This document shows, in pieces, positions 32,688 to 42,739 of a DNA stretch of 64,000 nt (positions are counted from its first letter, which is position 1; each line of letters begins with the position of its first letter). The notes beneath the pieces were generated by a model. That model had not been told where the DNA came from. It saw only the letters and a list, made by a program, of their open reading frames with translations, and ran no database searches. The DNA comes from Mycobacterium sp. (lineage in GTDB: Bacteria; Actinomycetota; Actinomycetes; Mycobacteriales; Mycobacteriaceae): contig JAGQTV010000052.1 in NCBI GenBank assembly GCA_020438845.1, positions 1-64,000 of the forward strand, read 5' to 3'. The position numbers and the translations under genes were made by a program.

Positions 32688-35177
32688 CTATGGCGACCCT
32701 GCCGACTCCAGCGTTTCGAGCACCTGGTTGTAGTTGAAATCGGCGACGAGGATCGCCAGCGCATCGGCCAGTCCCGGGTTGGTCTCGCGGACTTTTTCGA
32801 TTGCCGTTGTGATTTCGGAGGCTTTCCCCACGACGAGCGCTTCGGCGAGTTGCGTGCGTACGGTCTCGGGCAGCGCGCACAACTCCGGCGACAGGTCGAT
32901 CGCTGATTGGGTGTCGGACTGCTCGGACTGTTCTTCGTAGATGTACTTGACTCCGAGCAGGCTTTTCATGCAGTCGAAGACCTCCGATTCGCGGAACGGT
33001 TTTCCGACGAAGTCGTCGATGCCGGCGCGAACCCATTCCTTGCGCTGCTCTTCCATTACCGCGGCGGTCAGGGCCGCAATCTTGACCTCGCGACCGCCCT
33101 CCCGCTGCCGGATGCGTGAGGTCGCCTCCACGCCGTCCATCATCGGCATGCGGCGGTCCATCCAGATGAAGTGCGGCCGGAACTCGTCGAAGACTGTCAG
33201 GGACTGCGCGCCGTTCTCGGCGAACGCCACCAGGAAGCCAACGTGTTCGAGCAGTCGTCCCAGCAGCTGCCGGTTGAGCGGTTCGTCCTCGACCACCAGC
33301 ACCCGCCACTGCGGCTGACCCGGTGCCAGCCCCACCACGCGGCGGGACGCGTCTGCCGGGGCGATGTCCTCGGCTTCCGCCGGCTCGACGGGAATGCTGA
33401 CCCGGAACAGCGATCCCACGCCCACCTTGCTCGTGACCTCGACATCACCGCCCATCAACCGCAGGTAGTCCGCCACCAGGGCCAGGCCGATTCCCGTGCC
33501 GGGTGCCCCGACCTCCTGGAGTCGGACGAACGGTTTGAAGATCCGCTGCTGCTGGTCCTCGGGGATCCCGGAACCGCTGTCCTCGACCTCGATCACCAGG
33601 CGCAACCCGGCCTCGGTAACGGTTTTCACTCGTAGGCTCACGCCGCCCTCGGTAGTGAACTTCAGGCTGTTGTCCAACAGGTTCAGTATGATCTGGCGCA
33701 CCTTCTGCCCGTCACAGCGGATGTAGCGGGCGGCTTCGTCGGCCACCTCCACCACGAACCGCAACCCAGCCTCCTGAGCCCGGGCGCGCATCATCAAGTC
33801 CACATCGCTGACCAGCGCCGGCAGGTCCACCGGCGACGGTTCCAACACCGTGCGCCCCGACTCGATCCGGGCCATGTCGAGCACCTGGTTGATCAGCCCC
33901 AGCAGATGGGTGCCGCTGCGGTTGATGATGTCCAGATCGGCGCGCTGATCGGCCGACGCCGTCGGATCTCTGCGCAGTAGATCCGAAAACCCCAGAATCG
34001 AATTCAACGGCGTGCGCAATTCGTGACTCATCGCCGAAAGAAATTCACTCTTCGCCCGATTCGCCGCTTCCGCATGCTCTGTGACAGCCCGCAGCGATTC
34101 GTTGCTGGCACGCAGATCGGCGGTCATCTGGAGGGCCATTTCCTCTGCCCGCTGTCGACGTACGGCCAGCGAGGCGACTACCGCGAAGAGCAGTGCGTCG
34201 ATGACCAACCCGGCACCGGCAACAATCCATGGCTCAGCTGAACTCGCGGTCAGTGTTTTGTCTGAGGTGAACCGGGTGGTCCAAGTTCGATTCCCGATGG
34301 GAAGCGAATTCTGGGCCACTCGACCCGGTTTGAAGTCACTCGGCCGAGGGCTTTCGTACAACAGGTTTTCAGTAGCTGTGTCATCGCCGTAGAAGATCTC
34401 GGAGAAAAATTCGCGCGCTGCCGGTGGGAGAACGCCGTCCATTAGGTCGCGGGTTCGAAACGCCGCGTAGACCCACCCAATCAAGGCGTTCTCGCGTTGC
34501 TCGACGGTGTCGATGGGAGCGCCGTCTCGGTAGTAGGGAACGTACATGAGAAACCCGCGTTGAATATCTTGGTCGGTTTCCTGGACGAGTTTCACAGGGC
34601 CGGACACTGTCGCCAACCCGGTGCGCGCGGCGCTCTTCATCGCTTCTCGGCGGGTCGGTTCGGAATACATGTCGAACCCGAATGCCCGCTGATTCCTGTA
34701 ATCAAACGGTTCGATGTAAAGGATCGCCGAGTAGGGATCTCGATTACCGGGCGGTCGAATAGTGAAATCCGGAAAGCCCTCGGCGCGAACGCTTTTTTCG
34801 AAGTCCAGCTTCTTCTCCGGTGGCACAATCACCGCGTAGCCCAGGGCCTGGATTCCCCTGAACTGAGTCTGCAATTGCAGGCTGTCGGTGAATGTTTTCC
34901 ACCCAGTCCGGGTGATCGGCGCGTCGCTGCTACGTAATAGCCCCACGGCGCTGTCCAAAGCTATGTTGTAGTCCAACATGCGGCTTGAGATCGCATCGTT
35001 GGAGTCCCTGACGACATTCAAATATTCTTGTTCGGCGGTGTTGTCAACGGAGGTTTTGGTGAAGCGCCATGCGAAAAACGTCGCAACAACCGTCACGACA
35101 AGCACCACCCACGCCAGCCCCGAATTCCGCATGAATCCGGCGACCGAACCACCCGCCGGGCCGCGCCCTAACCGCAC
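32688..35177 (-). CDS. CHASE-domain hybrid sensor histidine kinase
   Basis: An 829-residue membrane sensor. Order: TM1 (about 20-38), an extracytoplasmic CHASE domain (about 70-300, with GFDMYSEPTRREAMKSAART), TM2 (about 318-340), HisKA with phospho-acceptor His385 (SAMSHELRTPLNS), HATPase (N-box DNSLKF, G1 DSGSGIPE, G2 GTGIGLALVADYL), then a receiver domain with phospho-acceptor Asp674 (WMDRRMPMMDG) and Lys726. The last ~75 residues are helical and sit where an Hpt domain would be, but no HxxKG-type phospho-histidine is seen. Start is GTG at 35177. No separate response regulator lies nearby, so the output partner is unknown. The CHASE domain suggests a small extracellular ligand. Confidence 0.93.
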   Translation of the reverse strand: MRLGRGPAGGSVAGFMRNSGLAWVVLVVTVVATFFAWRFTKTSVDNTAEQEYLNVVRDSNDAISSRMLDYNIALDSAVGLLRSSDAPITRTGWKTFTDSLQLQTQFRGIQALGYAVIVPPEKKLDFEKSVRAEGFPDFTIRPPGNRDPYSAILYIEPFDYRNQRAFGFDMYSEPTRREAMKSAARTGLATVSGPVKLVQETDQDIQRGFLMYVPYYRDGAPIDTVEQRENALIGWVYAAFRTRDLMDGVLPPAAREFFSEIFYGDDTATENLLYESPRPSDFKPGRVAQNSLPIGNRTWTTRFTSDKTLTASSAEPWIVAGAGLVIDALLFAVVASLAVRRQRAEEMALQMTADLRASNESLRAVTEHAEAANRAKSEFLSAMSHELRTPLNSILGFSDLLRRDPTASADQRADLDIINRSGTHLLGLINQVLDMARIESGRTVLEPSPVDLPALVSDVDLMMRARAQEAGLRFVVEVADEAARYIRCDGQKVRQIILNLLDNSLKFTTEGGVSLRVKTVTEAGLRLVIEVEDSGSGIPEDQQQRIFKPFVRLQEVGAPGTGIGLALVADYLRLMGGDVEVTSKVGVGSLFRVSIPVEPAEAEDIAPADASRRVVGLAPGQPQWRVLVVEDEPLNRQLLGRLLEHVGFLVAFAENGAQSLTVFDEFRPHFIWMDRRMPMMDGVEATSRIRQREGGREVKIAALTAAVMEEQRKEWVRAGIDDFVGKPFRESEVFDCMKSLLGVKYIYEEQSEQSDTQSAIDLSPELCALPETVRTQLAEALVVGKASEITTAIEKVRETNPGLADALAILVADFNYNQVLETLESAGSP

Positions 35178-35253
35178 ACAACACCTCCATTCGCGCTATG
35201 CCCGCCGATCAAGAATGATCGCACGGCCTACCTCCACTTAATGCGCCACTGCA

Positions 35254-35267
35254 CATGTGGCCACATG
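35254..35267. promoter_or_regulatory. 14-bp perfect palindrome upstream of the hybrid kinase
   Basis: catgtggccacatg reads identically on both strands and lies 77 nt before the kinase GTG within a 217-nt intergenic stretch (35178-35394) that holds no gene. It is a reasonable operator candidate for a dimeric regulator; no known factor is matched. Confidence 0.4.
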
Positions 35268-35394
35268 CTGTACCAGCTGCGAAGCGCCTATCCGTTGCGC
35301 GGACCCGACCTGGGATAAGTCGAATTTGCCCTACGTTACGGGCACTTTCGCGCATCAGCACCCAGCTGCGTCGGCATTCCGCGCAAAATCCGGG

Positions 35395-36855
35395 TTAACC
35401 GGCGGGGCGTGCTCCACCCTCCAGGACCAGGACATGGGCCGGGGACACCGGCATCCGCTCGGGCAGCCTAACTGTGATGAGACCGTCGGTGACCTGCCAG
35501 TCCACCGGTTCGGCGAGGCCCAGTATGCGCACCGCGGTGAGGGCGGATCCGTCGACCCCGCGCAGTCTGAAGTCGCGTTCCGGCAGGTCCAGAAGGATGG
35601 CATTGACCGCGCCGTCACGCTCGGTGAACCTGACCTGACTACCGCCGGTTGTGGTGGCCTCGGCGATCGCCCAGGGCCGTGTGCGGTAGATCGCCTCGCC
35701 GTTGACGGCCAGCCATGACCCGAGACCCCGCAACGGCACCACCTGCTCGTCAGGAATGCGGCCGCGCTCATCCGGCCCGATTCCGATCAGAAGATTGCCG
35801 TTCTTCGACACGATGTCGGCGAAGGAACGGACAAGTTCGGTGGCAGTGACGATATCCTCTGGCCGCTCATTGCGGTTGGCGCCGAATGAGTGCCCGACCC
35901 CGCGGGTGGACTCCCACTTCTTTTCCTGAATCTCGTCGAACCGGGCGTACTCCGGCGTGCGGAAATCGAAGTGGTTGTTGGTCGGAAAGGCAAGCGTCTT
36001 GTAGCGATCGGGGATTAGCGGCCAGAGTCGCTGCACCGCAATGCCGCCCAGCCGGGCCAGGGCGTCGGTGGGGATGCTCCGAACCCGGGGCGGTTCGATC
36101 CAGCGGTCGTTGATCACGCCGTCGGGGACGGTGTTGTAGTACTCGGCGAACAGCGCCGCCAGATCGCCACCCGGCCAGCAGATGTCGTTCCACAGGACGG
36201 AGGGATGGTATCGACCGATCAGTTCACGCACGTGATCGGTGGCGTAGACGATGTAGTCCGCGGAGTGTGGAACCGCCAGGAAGCTGTCGGCCGGGTTCTT
36301 CAGCAGAGCATCGTTGTACGGCCAGTCATATCCGCCTGAGTAGTACAACCCCATCCGCATGCCGGCGTCGCGGACAGCTCTGCTGAGGTCGCCGACGATA
36401 TCTCGATCGCAGTGGTAGCGCCCTTTGCGTGGATGTTCCAATTCGGTTGGCCACAAACAGAATCCGTCGTGATGCTTGGTGGTGAGCACGACGTATCCGG
36501 CACCGGCGTCCCGGCACACCGCCGCGATTGCGGCCATGTCGGCGGCTGCGGCTCCCGCATTGAATGTCCCGCGGAAATCGTCGTAGGTAGCGTCCGGCCC
36601 GTAGGTGTCCCGTTGATGGCACCAGGTGGGACTGCCTTGAAGGCGGCTGCTGTTGAGATACCACTCGGCATAGGGGTTCTCGCGCAGCAACTCTGCGGGA
36701 CCTCGGTCTTTGAGGAGTTGCTGGATGTCGGGCACCCGCGGGGCCCAGCCGGGAACCGAGTACAAACCCCAGTGCAGAAAGACGCCGAGCTTGGCTTCGT
36801 CGTACCAGGTCGGTAGGGGATGTGACGCGACGGATTCCCAACTCGGCTCGTACAT
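35395..36855 (-). CDS. GH29 alpha-L-fucosidase (copy 2)
   Basis: A 486-residue GH29 enzyme that is colinear with copy 1 over its full length. The nucleophile is in SVLWNDICWPGG (Asp224), and the His pair is intact as His128-His129 in TTKHHDGF, so this copy has the canonical pocket. Other conserved stretches are FLHWGLYSVPGWAP, GLYYSGGYDWPYND, GVINDRW, GVGHSFGANRNE and SKNGNLLIGIGPD. No signal peptide. It lies 18 nt after a minus-strand gene of unknown function (Rv0358-like) and 217 nt before the hybrid kinase gene on the same strand. The origin may be an ancestral duplication or two gene imports; both copies look intact. Confidence 0.94.
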   Translation of the reverse strand: MYEPSWESVASHPLPTWYDEAKLGVFLHWGLYSVPGWAPRVPDIQQLLKDRGPAELLRENPYAEWYLNSSRLQGSPTWCHQRDTYGPDATYDDFRGTFNAGAAAADMAAIAAVCRDAGAGYVVLTTKHHDGFCLWPTELEHPRKGRYHCDRDIVGDLSRAVRDAGMRMGLYYSGGYDWPYNDALLKNPADSFLAVPHSADYIVYATDHVRELIGRYHPSVLWNDICWPGGDLAALFAEYYNTVPDGVINDRWIEPPRVRSIPTDALARLGGIAVQRLWPLIPDRYKTLAFPTNNHFDFRTPEYARFDEIQEKKWESTRGVGHSFGANRNERPEDIVTATELVRSFADIVSKNGNLLIGIGPDERGRIPDEQVVPLRGLGSWLAVNGEAIYRTRPWAIAEATTTGGSQVRFTERDGAVNAILLDLPERDFRLRGVDGSALTAVRILGLAEPVDWQVTDGLITVRLPERMPVSPAHVLVLEGGARPAG

Positions 36856-36873
36856 CGGTGTAACGCTATTGGG

Positions 36874-37533
36874 TCAGCCCACCCGCAGCCAACCAGTGGT
36901 GTGCCGGTAGAAGGTCGACCGTTTCACCTCACGCTTGCCCGGGACTCCGTCCCGCACCACACGAACACCTGTGGTCCCCAGCTGCGCGGCACGGCCGGTG
37001 ACCCAGGCGCGTTTCCTGGAGCCCAGCACGCTGGCCCGAAGTCCGGCACCCAAGACTCTGGCCCGAAGGCCGGGCAGGGTCGTCGTCGGCTCGATCCGCA
37101 CACCGGGGACGTGTCCGTCGAAAAGCACGATGTCGTCGACCACGGCTTCGCCGTGCAGCAGCGTGGCCCCCTCGGGTGGTAGCCATAGCGCTGAACCCAC
37201 CAGCACGGTGCCGGTGTCGTCTCGGATGAGCGGAACCCGCCGCGCCCGACCTCGCACTGCACGCCGTGCGCTGAACCAATTCCCGGGCCGGCCACCTGGG
37301 TAGGCGACCTCGATGTCGAGCCGGTCGGTGCGCAGCAGCCGGGACAAAACAGCGGCCAAGTCTGCGTCGTCGCCGATGACAACCACCCGGCGGGCATCCC
37401 TGATCGCCTCGTCGAGGGATCCGCCGATAGACGGCGAGGCGTCGATCTCCCGGCAGCGCAGCGAACCCAGCGGACGGGGCAAACGGCGGCCGCCGAAGCG
37501 CAACACGGTGATCTCGGACTTCATCTGGGCCAC
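36874..37533 (-). CDS. Conserved mycobacterial protein, Rv0358-like
   Basis: A 219-residue protein of unknown function divergent from purA, the same position as Rv0358. It begins with an Arg-rich strand (SEITVLRFGGRRLPRPLGSLRCREID), has a possible Rossmann-like piece (ARRVVVIGDDADLAAVLSRLL), and a C-terminal basic half (RVLGAGLRASVLGSRKRAWVTGRAAQL) in which a short unit repeats imperfectly. The segments PLIRDDTGTVLVGSALWLPP and HGEAVVDDIVLFDGHVPGVRIEP suggest a lipid- or diacylglycerol-kinase-like C-terminal fold, but I do not recognise a family with certainty. It may be co-transcribed with fucosidase copy 2, 18 nt downstream. Confidence 0.85.
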   Translation of the reverse strand: MAQMKSEITVLRFGGRRLPRPLGSLRCREIDASPSIGGSLDEAIRDARRVVVIGDDADLAAVLSRLLRTDRLDIEVAYPGGRPGNWFSARRAVRGRARRVPLIRDDTGTVLVGSALWLPPEGATLLHGEAVVDDIVLFDGHVPGVRIEPTTTLPGLRARVLGAGLRASVLGSRKRAWVTGRAAQLGTTGVRVVRDGVPGKREVKRSTFYRHTTGWLRVG

Positions 37534-37548
37534 GCTCCGATAGGGTAG

Positions 37549-38880
<1,332 letters not shown>

Positions 38881-38914
38881 GCCTTACGAACGCATCCGCG
38901 AAGAACCCGTGACC

Positions 38915-39544
38915 ATGCCCCGGGACCCCCACGATCTTGACCCGGATTACGACCGGCACGGCGGGTTCCCCCGTCTCGAACCGGTCGAGGAGCCGCCCGG
39001 TTTCGGCCGCTTCGTCGAGGCGATGCGCCGGGCTCAGGATCTGGCTGTTTCCTGCGACGGGGCTGATTGGAACGCCGCCGCCGATCGCGTCGAAGACCTG
39101 GTTGCCTTCCTGGCACCGCACCGCGGTCCCGGCGGGATCGGCCCTGCCTCACGGGTCATGAACCTGCCAGGCGCAGGCAGCCTGCTGATGGCGCCGTGGG
39201 AGATCCGCCGGTTCGACCCCGACGGGGTCGAGGTGGAGGTGGAGTTCAGCCGGTATCACGTCGGAGGCAACAACGCCGTCCACGGCGGCATGGTGGCCAT
39301 GATGTTCGACGTGACGTTCGGGATGATCATCCACGCGACGGGCCGGCCGATCAGCCGGACGGCGTTCCTGCACGTCGACTACCGCAAGGTGACCCCGATC
39401 GACGTGCCGCTTACCGTGCGCGGCTGGGCGGCCCGGGAAGAGGGGCGCAAGACGTTCGTCAACGCCACACTCACCGATGCCGAGGGCAGGTTGCTGGCCG
39501 AGGCCAACGGGCTGATGGTTCAACTGCTGCCCGGCCAGCCCTGA
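38915..39544 (+). CDS. PaaI-family acyl-CoA thioesterase (hot-dog fold)
   Basis: A 209-residue protein (ortholog Rv0356c) with a C-terminal hot-dog domain: YHVGGNNAVHGGMVAMMFDVTFGMII holds the Asn/His-Gly-Gly and Asp residues characteristic of PaaI/4HBT thioesterases, followed by AFLHVDYRKVTPIDVPLTVRGW and a closing strand. The first 80 residues are a helical extension. It would hydrolyse an acyl-CoA of unknown chain. The ATG at 38915 is chosen; a GTG at 38909 is also in frame. It begins 34 nt after purA and is probably co-transcribed. Confidence 0.85.
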   Translation: MPRDPHDLDPDYDRHGGFPRLEPVEEPPGFGRFVEAMRRAQDLAVSCDGADWNAAADRVEDLVAFLAPHRGPGGIGPASRVMNLPGAGSLLMAPWEIRRFDPDGVEVEVEFSRYHVGGNNAVHGGMVAMMFDVTFGMIIHATGRPISRTAFLHVDYRKVTPIDVPLTVRGWAAREEGRKTFVNATLTDAEGRLLAEANGLMVQLLPGQP

Positions 39545-39574
39545 GGTTCGCGGGCGGAGTGACAGACTGAACCC

Positions 39575-40243
39575 GTGTCAAGACCTGGTTCCCATGCCTT
39601 GAAAGCTCTCACCACACCGCGCGCCGCCGCCGTGTCCGGCGTTTTGTTCGCGGTGCTGTTCGCAACCGCGATCGTTCTGATTCGGTCCTCCTTGCCGGAA
39701 GGGGCCGAGCCCGGCTCCCAGTGGCTGACGGAGGGCAACACCAAGATTCGGGTAGCCGCAGAACTGATGCCGTTCGCCGGCATCAGCTTCCTGTGGTTCA
39801 TCGGTACGGTGCGGGCGGGCATGGGGGAGTTGGAGGACCGGTTCTTCGCCACCGTGACCTTCGGGAGCGGCCTGTTGTTTCTGGCCATGATGTTCGCCTC
39901 CAGCGCGGTGGGTGGCGCACTGTCCGCCACGAACTCGGCGCTGGGAGAGTCGATCGCGGGCAACGGTGTCGGGGTGTTCGGCCAGATGATGTTGTTGCAC
40001 CTGTCCAAGACCTACGGGCTGCGGATGGCGGCGGTGTTCATGATGTCGTTGACAACGATCTGGCTGCGAACCGGCTTGATGCCCCGCTGGCTGGTGATTC
40101 TGAGTTACGTGCTGTCGGTAACTCTGATCGTCGGCGGCGACGTCAGCATGTGGCTGACGCTGGCGTTTCCGGCCTGGGTGCTGGTGGTGAGCCTCGTGAT
40201 GCTCGCCCAGGCGGGGGTGCTGAAGGAGCACCACGATGAGTAG
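39575..40243 (+). CDS. Integral membrane protein of unknown function
   Basis: A 222-residue membrane protein with about six hydrophobic segments (AAVSGVLFAVLFATAIVLI, LMPFAGISFLWFIGTV, FGSGLLFLAMMFASSAVGG, MAAVFMMSLTTIWLRTG, WLVILSYVLSVTLIVGG, LTLAFPAWVLVVSLVMLAQ). The segment LPEGAEPGSQWLTEGNTKIRVAAELM is polar and may be outside. No known transporter or enzyme motif is visible. It overlaps the start of the VanZ-like gene by 8 nt (ATGAGTAG), so the two are translationally coupled and may act together at the membrane. Confidence 0.83.
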   Translation: MSRPGSHALKALTTPRAAAVSGVLFAVLFATAIVLIRSSLPEGAEPGSQWLTEGNTKIRVAAELMPFAGISFLWFIGTVRAGMGELEDRFFATVTFGSGLLFLAMMFASSAVGGALSATNSALGESIAGNGVGVFGQMMLLHLSKTYGLRMAAVFMMSLTTIWLRTGLMPRWLVILSYVLSVTLIVGGDVSMWLTLAFPAWVLVVSLVMLAQAGVLKEHHDE

Positions 40244-40658
40244 GGACACGCGGCTCGCTCGCCTGCTCTGGCTGGCGCTGCTTGGCTGGGCGTGCGGCAT
40301 CCTGTGGTTGTCGTCCTTGACTCCGGACGAACTCCCGTCTGCGGCGCATCTGGTTTGGGACAAGCTCAACCACTTCCTGGCCTACGCGCTCGGCGGCTGG
40401 CTGGCGGCCAACGCAATCCGGCTGTCGCGACCGTCGGCGTCCGTGATCGGAACGATCGTGACTGCCGTTGTCCTCATCGCCGCCTTCGGCGCCCTCGACG
40501 AGCTGTGGCAGGAATTCACCCCCGGCCGCAGCGGGGGCGACCTCTACGACTGGATCGCCGACGCCCTCGGGGCTACCGTCGGTGCGGCGTTGACTCTTGT
40601 GCCGTGGTGTCGTAGGCGCTGTCCTCCAAAGCCGGCCACCAGATCACCGGCCCGATGA
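40236..40658 (+). CDS. VanZ-like membrane protein
   Basis: A 140-residue protein with three to four helices and the VanZ pattern: SLTPDELPS, then DKLNHFLAYALGGWLAANA, then FGALDELWQEFTPGRSGGDLYDWIADALGATVGA, in which the acidic and His residues are family-conserved. VanZ in enterococci confers low teicoplanin resistance, but most homologs are of unknown role. The last 29 codons overlap antisense with the end of the convergent MMPL transporter gene, giving a basic tail (RRRCPPKPATRSPAR) not typical of the family. Confidence 0.85.
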   Translation: MSRDTRLARLLWLALLGWACGILWLSSLTPDELPSAAHLVWDKLNHFLAYALGGWLAANAIRLSRPSASVIGTIVTAVVLIAAFGALDELWQEFTPGRSGGDLYDWIADALGATVGAALTLVPWCRRRCPPKPATRSPAR

Positions 40659-42717
40659 GCGTGAACAGCGCCGGGATGACGACGGTGCGCACCACGAACG
40701 TGTCCAGCAGAATGCCCAGGCCGACGATGATGCCGAGTTGGGTCAATGCGATCAACGGCAGTACCCCCAAGACGGCGAACACGGCCGCCAGGACGACGCC
40801 CGCACTGGTGATGACCGCGCCGGTCGCTGACACCGCGCGCACGATGCCTTGGCGGGTGCCGTGGTCCGGCGTTTCCTCGCGGGCGCGGGTCACCAGGAAG
40901 ATGGTGTAGTCGACGCCGAGTGCGATCAGGAACAGCACGGCGAACAACGGCGTGGTGTTGTCCAGTGCCGGGAAACCCAGCACGTGCACTCCGACCCAAC
41001 CGCCCATGCCGAGTGCAGCCAGGGTTGAGAGTGCGGTCGCCGTCACCAGTACCAGCGGTGCCAGCGCGGCCCGCAAGAGCACGTACAGCACCGCGAGCAC
41101 CACGGCCAGGATTGCCGGTATCACCACCCACTGGTCGCGGATCGCCGCCTTGCGGGTGTCCAACGCCTGGGCGTCGGAACCGCCGACGAGTGCAGCGGGA
41201 TCGGCCTTTCGAACCGAATCGCGAAGAGCGTCGACGGTGGTGAACGCAGCTTTCGACGCCGGGGCAGCGTCGAGAACCACCTGCCATTGGGTCAGCCCGG
41301 TGTCGGAGACCCCGGCAGGGGTGATCGATGCGATCCCCGGCGTGGACTCGATCGCGGCCGCCACCTGACCGGCGCTCTCGGTGTGGGCGATCACCCGGGT
41401 CGGGTCGCTCACGCCGCTGGGGAAGTGGTCGGCCAGGGTCTGGAACCCGGTGACCGAATCGGCCTTCACCCGGAACTGGTCGATCAGTGAGAGGCCTACG
41501 GGAAGTGTGACCACCAAGGCGGCCAGCGCGCTCAGGGCCGCGACCGAGACCACCGCCACCCGTCCGGCGTGTCCGGACACCCAGTTCGCCACCCGATGCC
41601 AGGCCCCGGTTGTGGTGAGGTCCTCGCTGCCGGGCTGAGGTATGAAGGGCCAGAACAACTTCCGGCCAAACAAGGCCAGCAGGGGTGGCAGCATCAGCAG
41701 AACGAATAACGCGGCCACCAGAAGACCGGAGGCCGCCTGCACCCCGAGGCTGCGAGTGGTCGGTGAGGATGCCAGCAGCAGTGTGAGCAACGCCAGGACC
41801 ACCGTTGCGTTGCTGGCCACAATGGCGGGGCCGGCATGGCGCACCGCGGTCCGCAGCGCCTGCCGGTGGCTGGTTGCCGATGCCGCAGGACGACGCAGTT
41901 CCTCGCGGTAGCGCGAGATCAACAGCAGCGCGTAGTTGGTCCCCGCGCCGAACACCAGCACGCTGGTGATGCCGGTGGTCGATCCGTCGCCGCCCATCCC
42001 GGTGCTCTCGGCGATTGCCGCTCCGAGCACAGCGGCCACCCGGTCGGCGAAAGCGATCACCAACAGCGGCACCAGCCACAACACCGGCGAGCGATAGGTG
42101 ATGATCAGCAGCAGTGCCACCACCATGCCGGTGACGGCCAGCAGTGTCACGTTGGCGCCGGAGAACGAATTCGCGATGTCGGCGCCGAACGCGGGGCCGC
42201 CTGTCACGTTGGCCACCAAGCCGGTTGGAAGTCCCGCTCTGGCGGCCGCGCGTAAGGCGGTCACGGTATCGGACAGTTCGAACCCGGTGAGGTCCGGCTT
42301 CAGCGCCACAGGTGCCAGCGCCGCCTGGCCGTCGGCCGAGGGAATCGGTGGTACGGGCGGCCCGGCGGCCACGCCGTTGACCCCCATCATGCGCTGGTGG
42401 GCCTGCTGTACGGCGTCGAGGTCCGCCGGCGACAGCGCCCCGCCGTCTGCTTTGGTCACCACCAGGATCACCGGTGCCGTGTCGCCGCCGGGGAACTGCT
42501 TGGCCAATTCGGCCGCCCTGGCCGACTCGGCGGTGGGGGGCAGTACCACCGGCGATTGCTCGGCGCTCGAACTTGCCGGGATCAGCCCCAACAGAGCTCC
42601 GCCGATCAACGCCACGGCAATCGCCAGCAGCCATGAGAGGCGGCCGGACACCAGTCCGCCGAAACGTTCCCAGAGCGGGTGATGCAGCTCGGGTGCGCGG
42701 TGCATGCCGAACATCAT
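40573..42717 (-). CDS. MMPL/RND-family transporter
   Basis: A 714-residue RND-type membrane transporter. It shows the duplicated MMPL layout: TM1 (LSWLLAIAVALIGGALLGLI), a periplasmic loop, TM2-6 (with VFGAGTNYALLLISRYREELR), a second TM (AVVSVAALSALAALVV), second loop, and TM8-12 with FLIALGVDYTIFLVTRAREE. The DY pair in the second half fits the proton-relay position of MmpL proteins. It lacks the long MmpL3-type C-terminal domain; size matches YdfJ-like or small MmpL members that move lipids or drugs. The partner gene at its 5' side is a divergent AAA ATPase, only 22 nt away. Substrate unknown. Confidence 0.93.
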   Translation of the reverse strand: MMFGMHRAPELHHPLWERFGGLVSGRLSWLLAIAVALIGGALLGLIPASSSAEQSPVVLPPTAESARAAELAKQFPGGDTAPVILVVTKADGGALSPADLDAVQQAHQRMMGVNGVAAGPPVPPIPSADGQAALAPVALKPDLTGFELSDTVTALRAAARAGLPTGLVANVTGGPAFGADIANSFSGANVTLLAVTGMVVALLLIITYRSPVLWLVPLLVIAFADRVAAVLGAAIAESTGMGGDGSTTGITSVLVFGAGTNYALLLISRYREELRRPAASATSHRQALRTAVRHAGPAIVASNATVVLALLTLLLASSPTTRSLGVQAASGLLVAALFVLLMLPPLLALFGRKLFWPFIPQPGSEDLTTTGAWHRVANWVSGHAGRVAVVSVAALSALAALVVTLPVGLSLIDQFRVKADSVTGFQTLADHFPSGVSDPTRVIAHTESAGQVAAAIESTPGIASITPAGVSDTGLTQWQVVLDAAPASKAAFTTVDALRDSVRKADPAALVGGSDAQALDTRKAAIRDQWVVIPAILAVVLAVLYVLLRAALAPLVLVTATALSTLAALGMGGWVGVHVLGFPALDNTTPLFAVLFLIALGVDYTIFLVTRAREETPDHGTRQGIVRAVSATGAVITSAGVVLAAVFAVLGVLPLIALTQLGIIVGLGILLDTFVVRTVVIPALFTLIGPVIWWPALEDSAYDTTAQESTPHRR

Positions 42718-42739
42718 CGCGCCTGGCTATGGTCGACGG

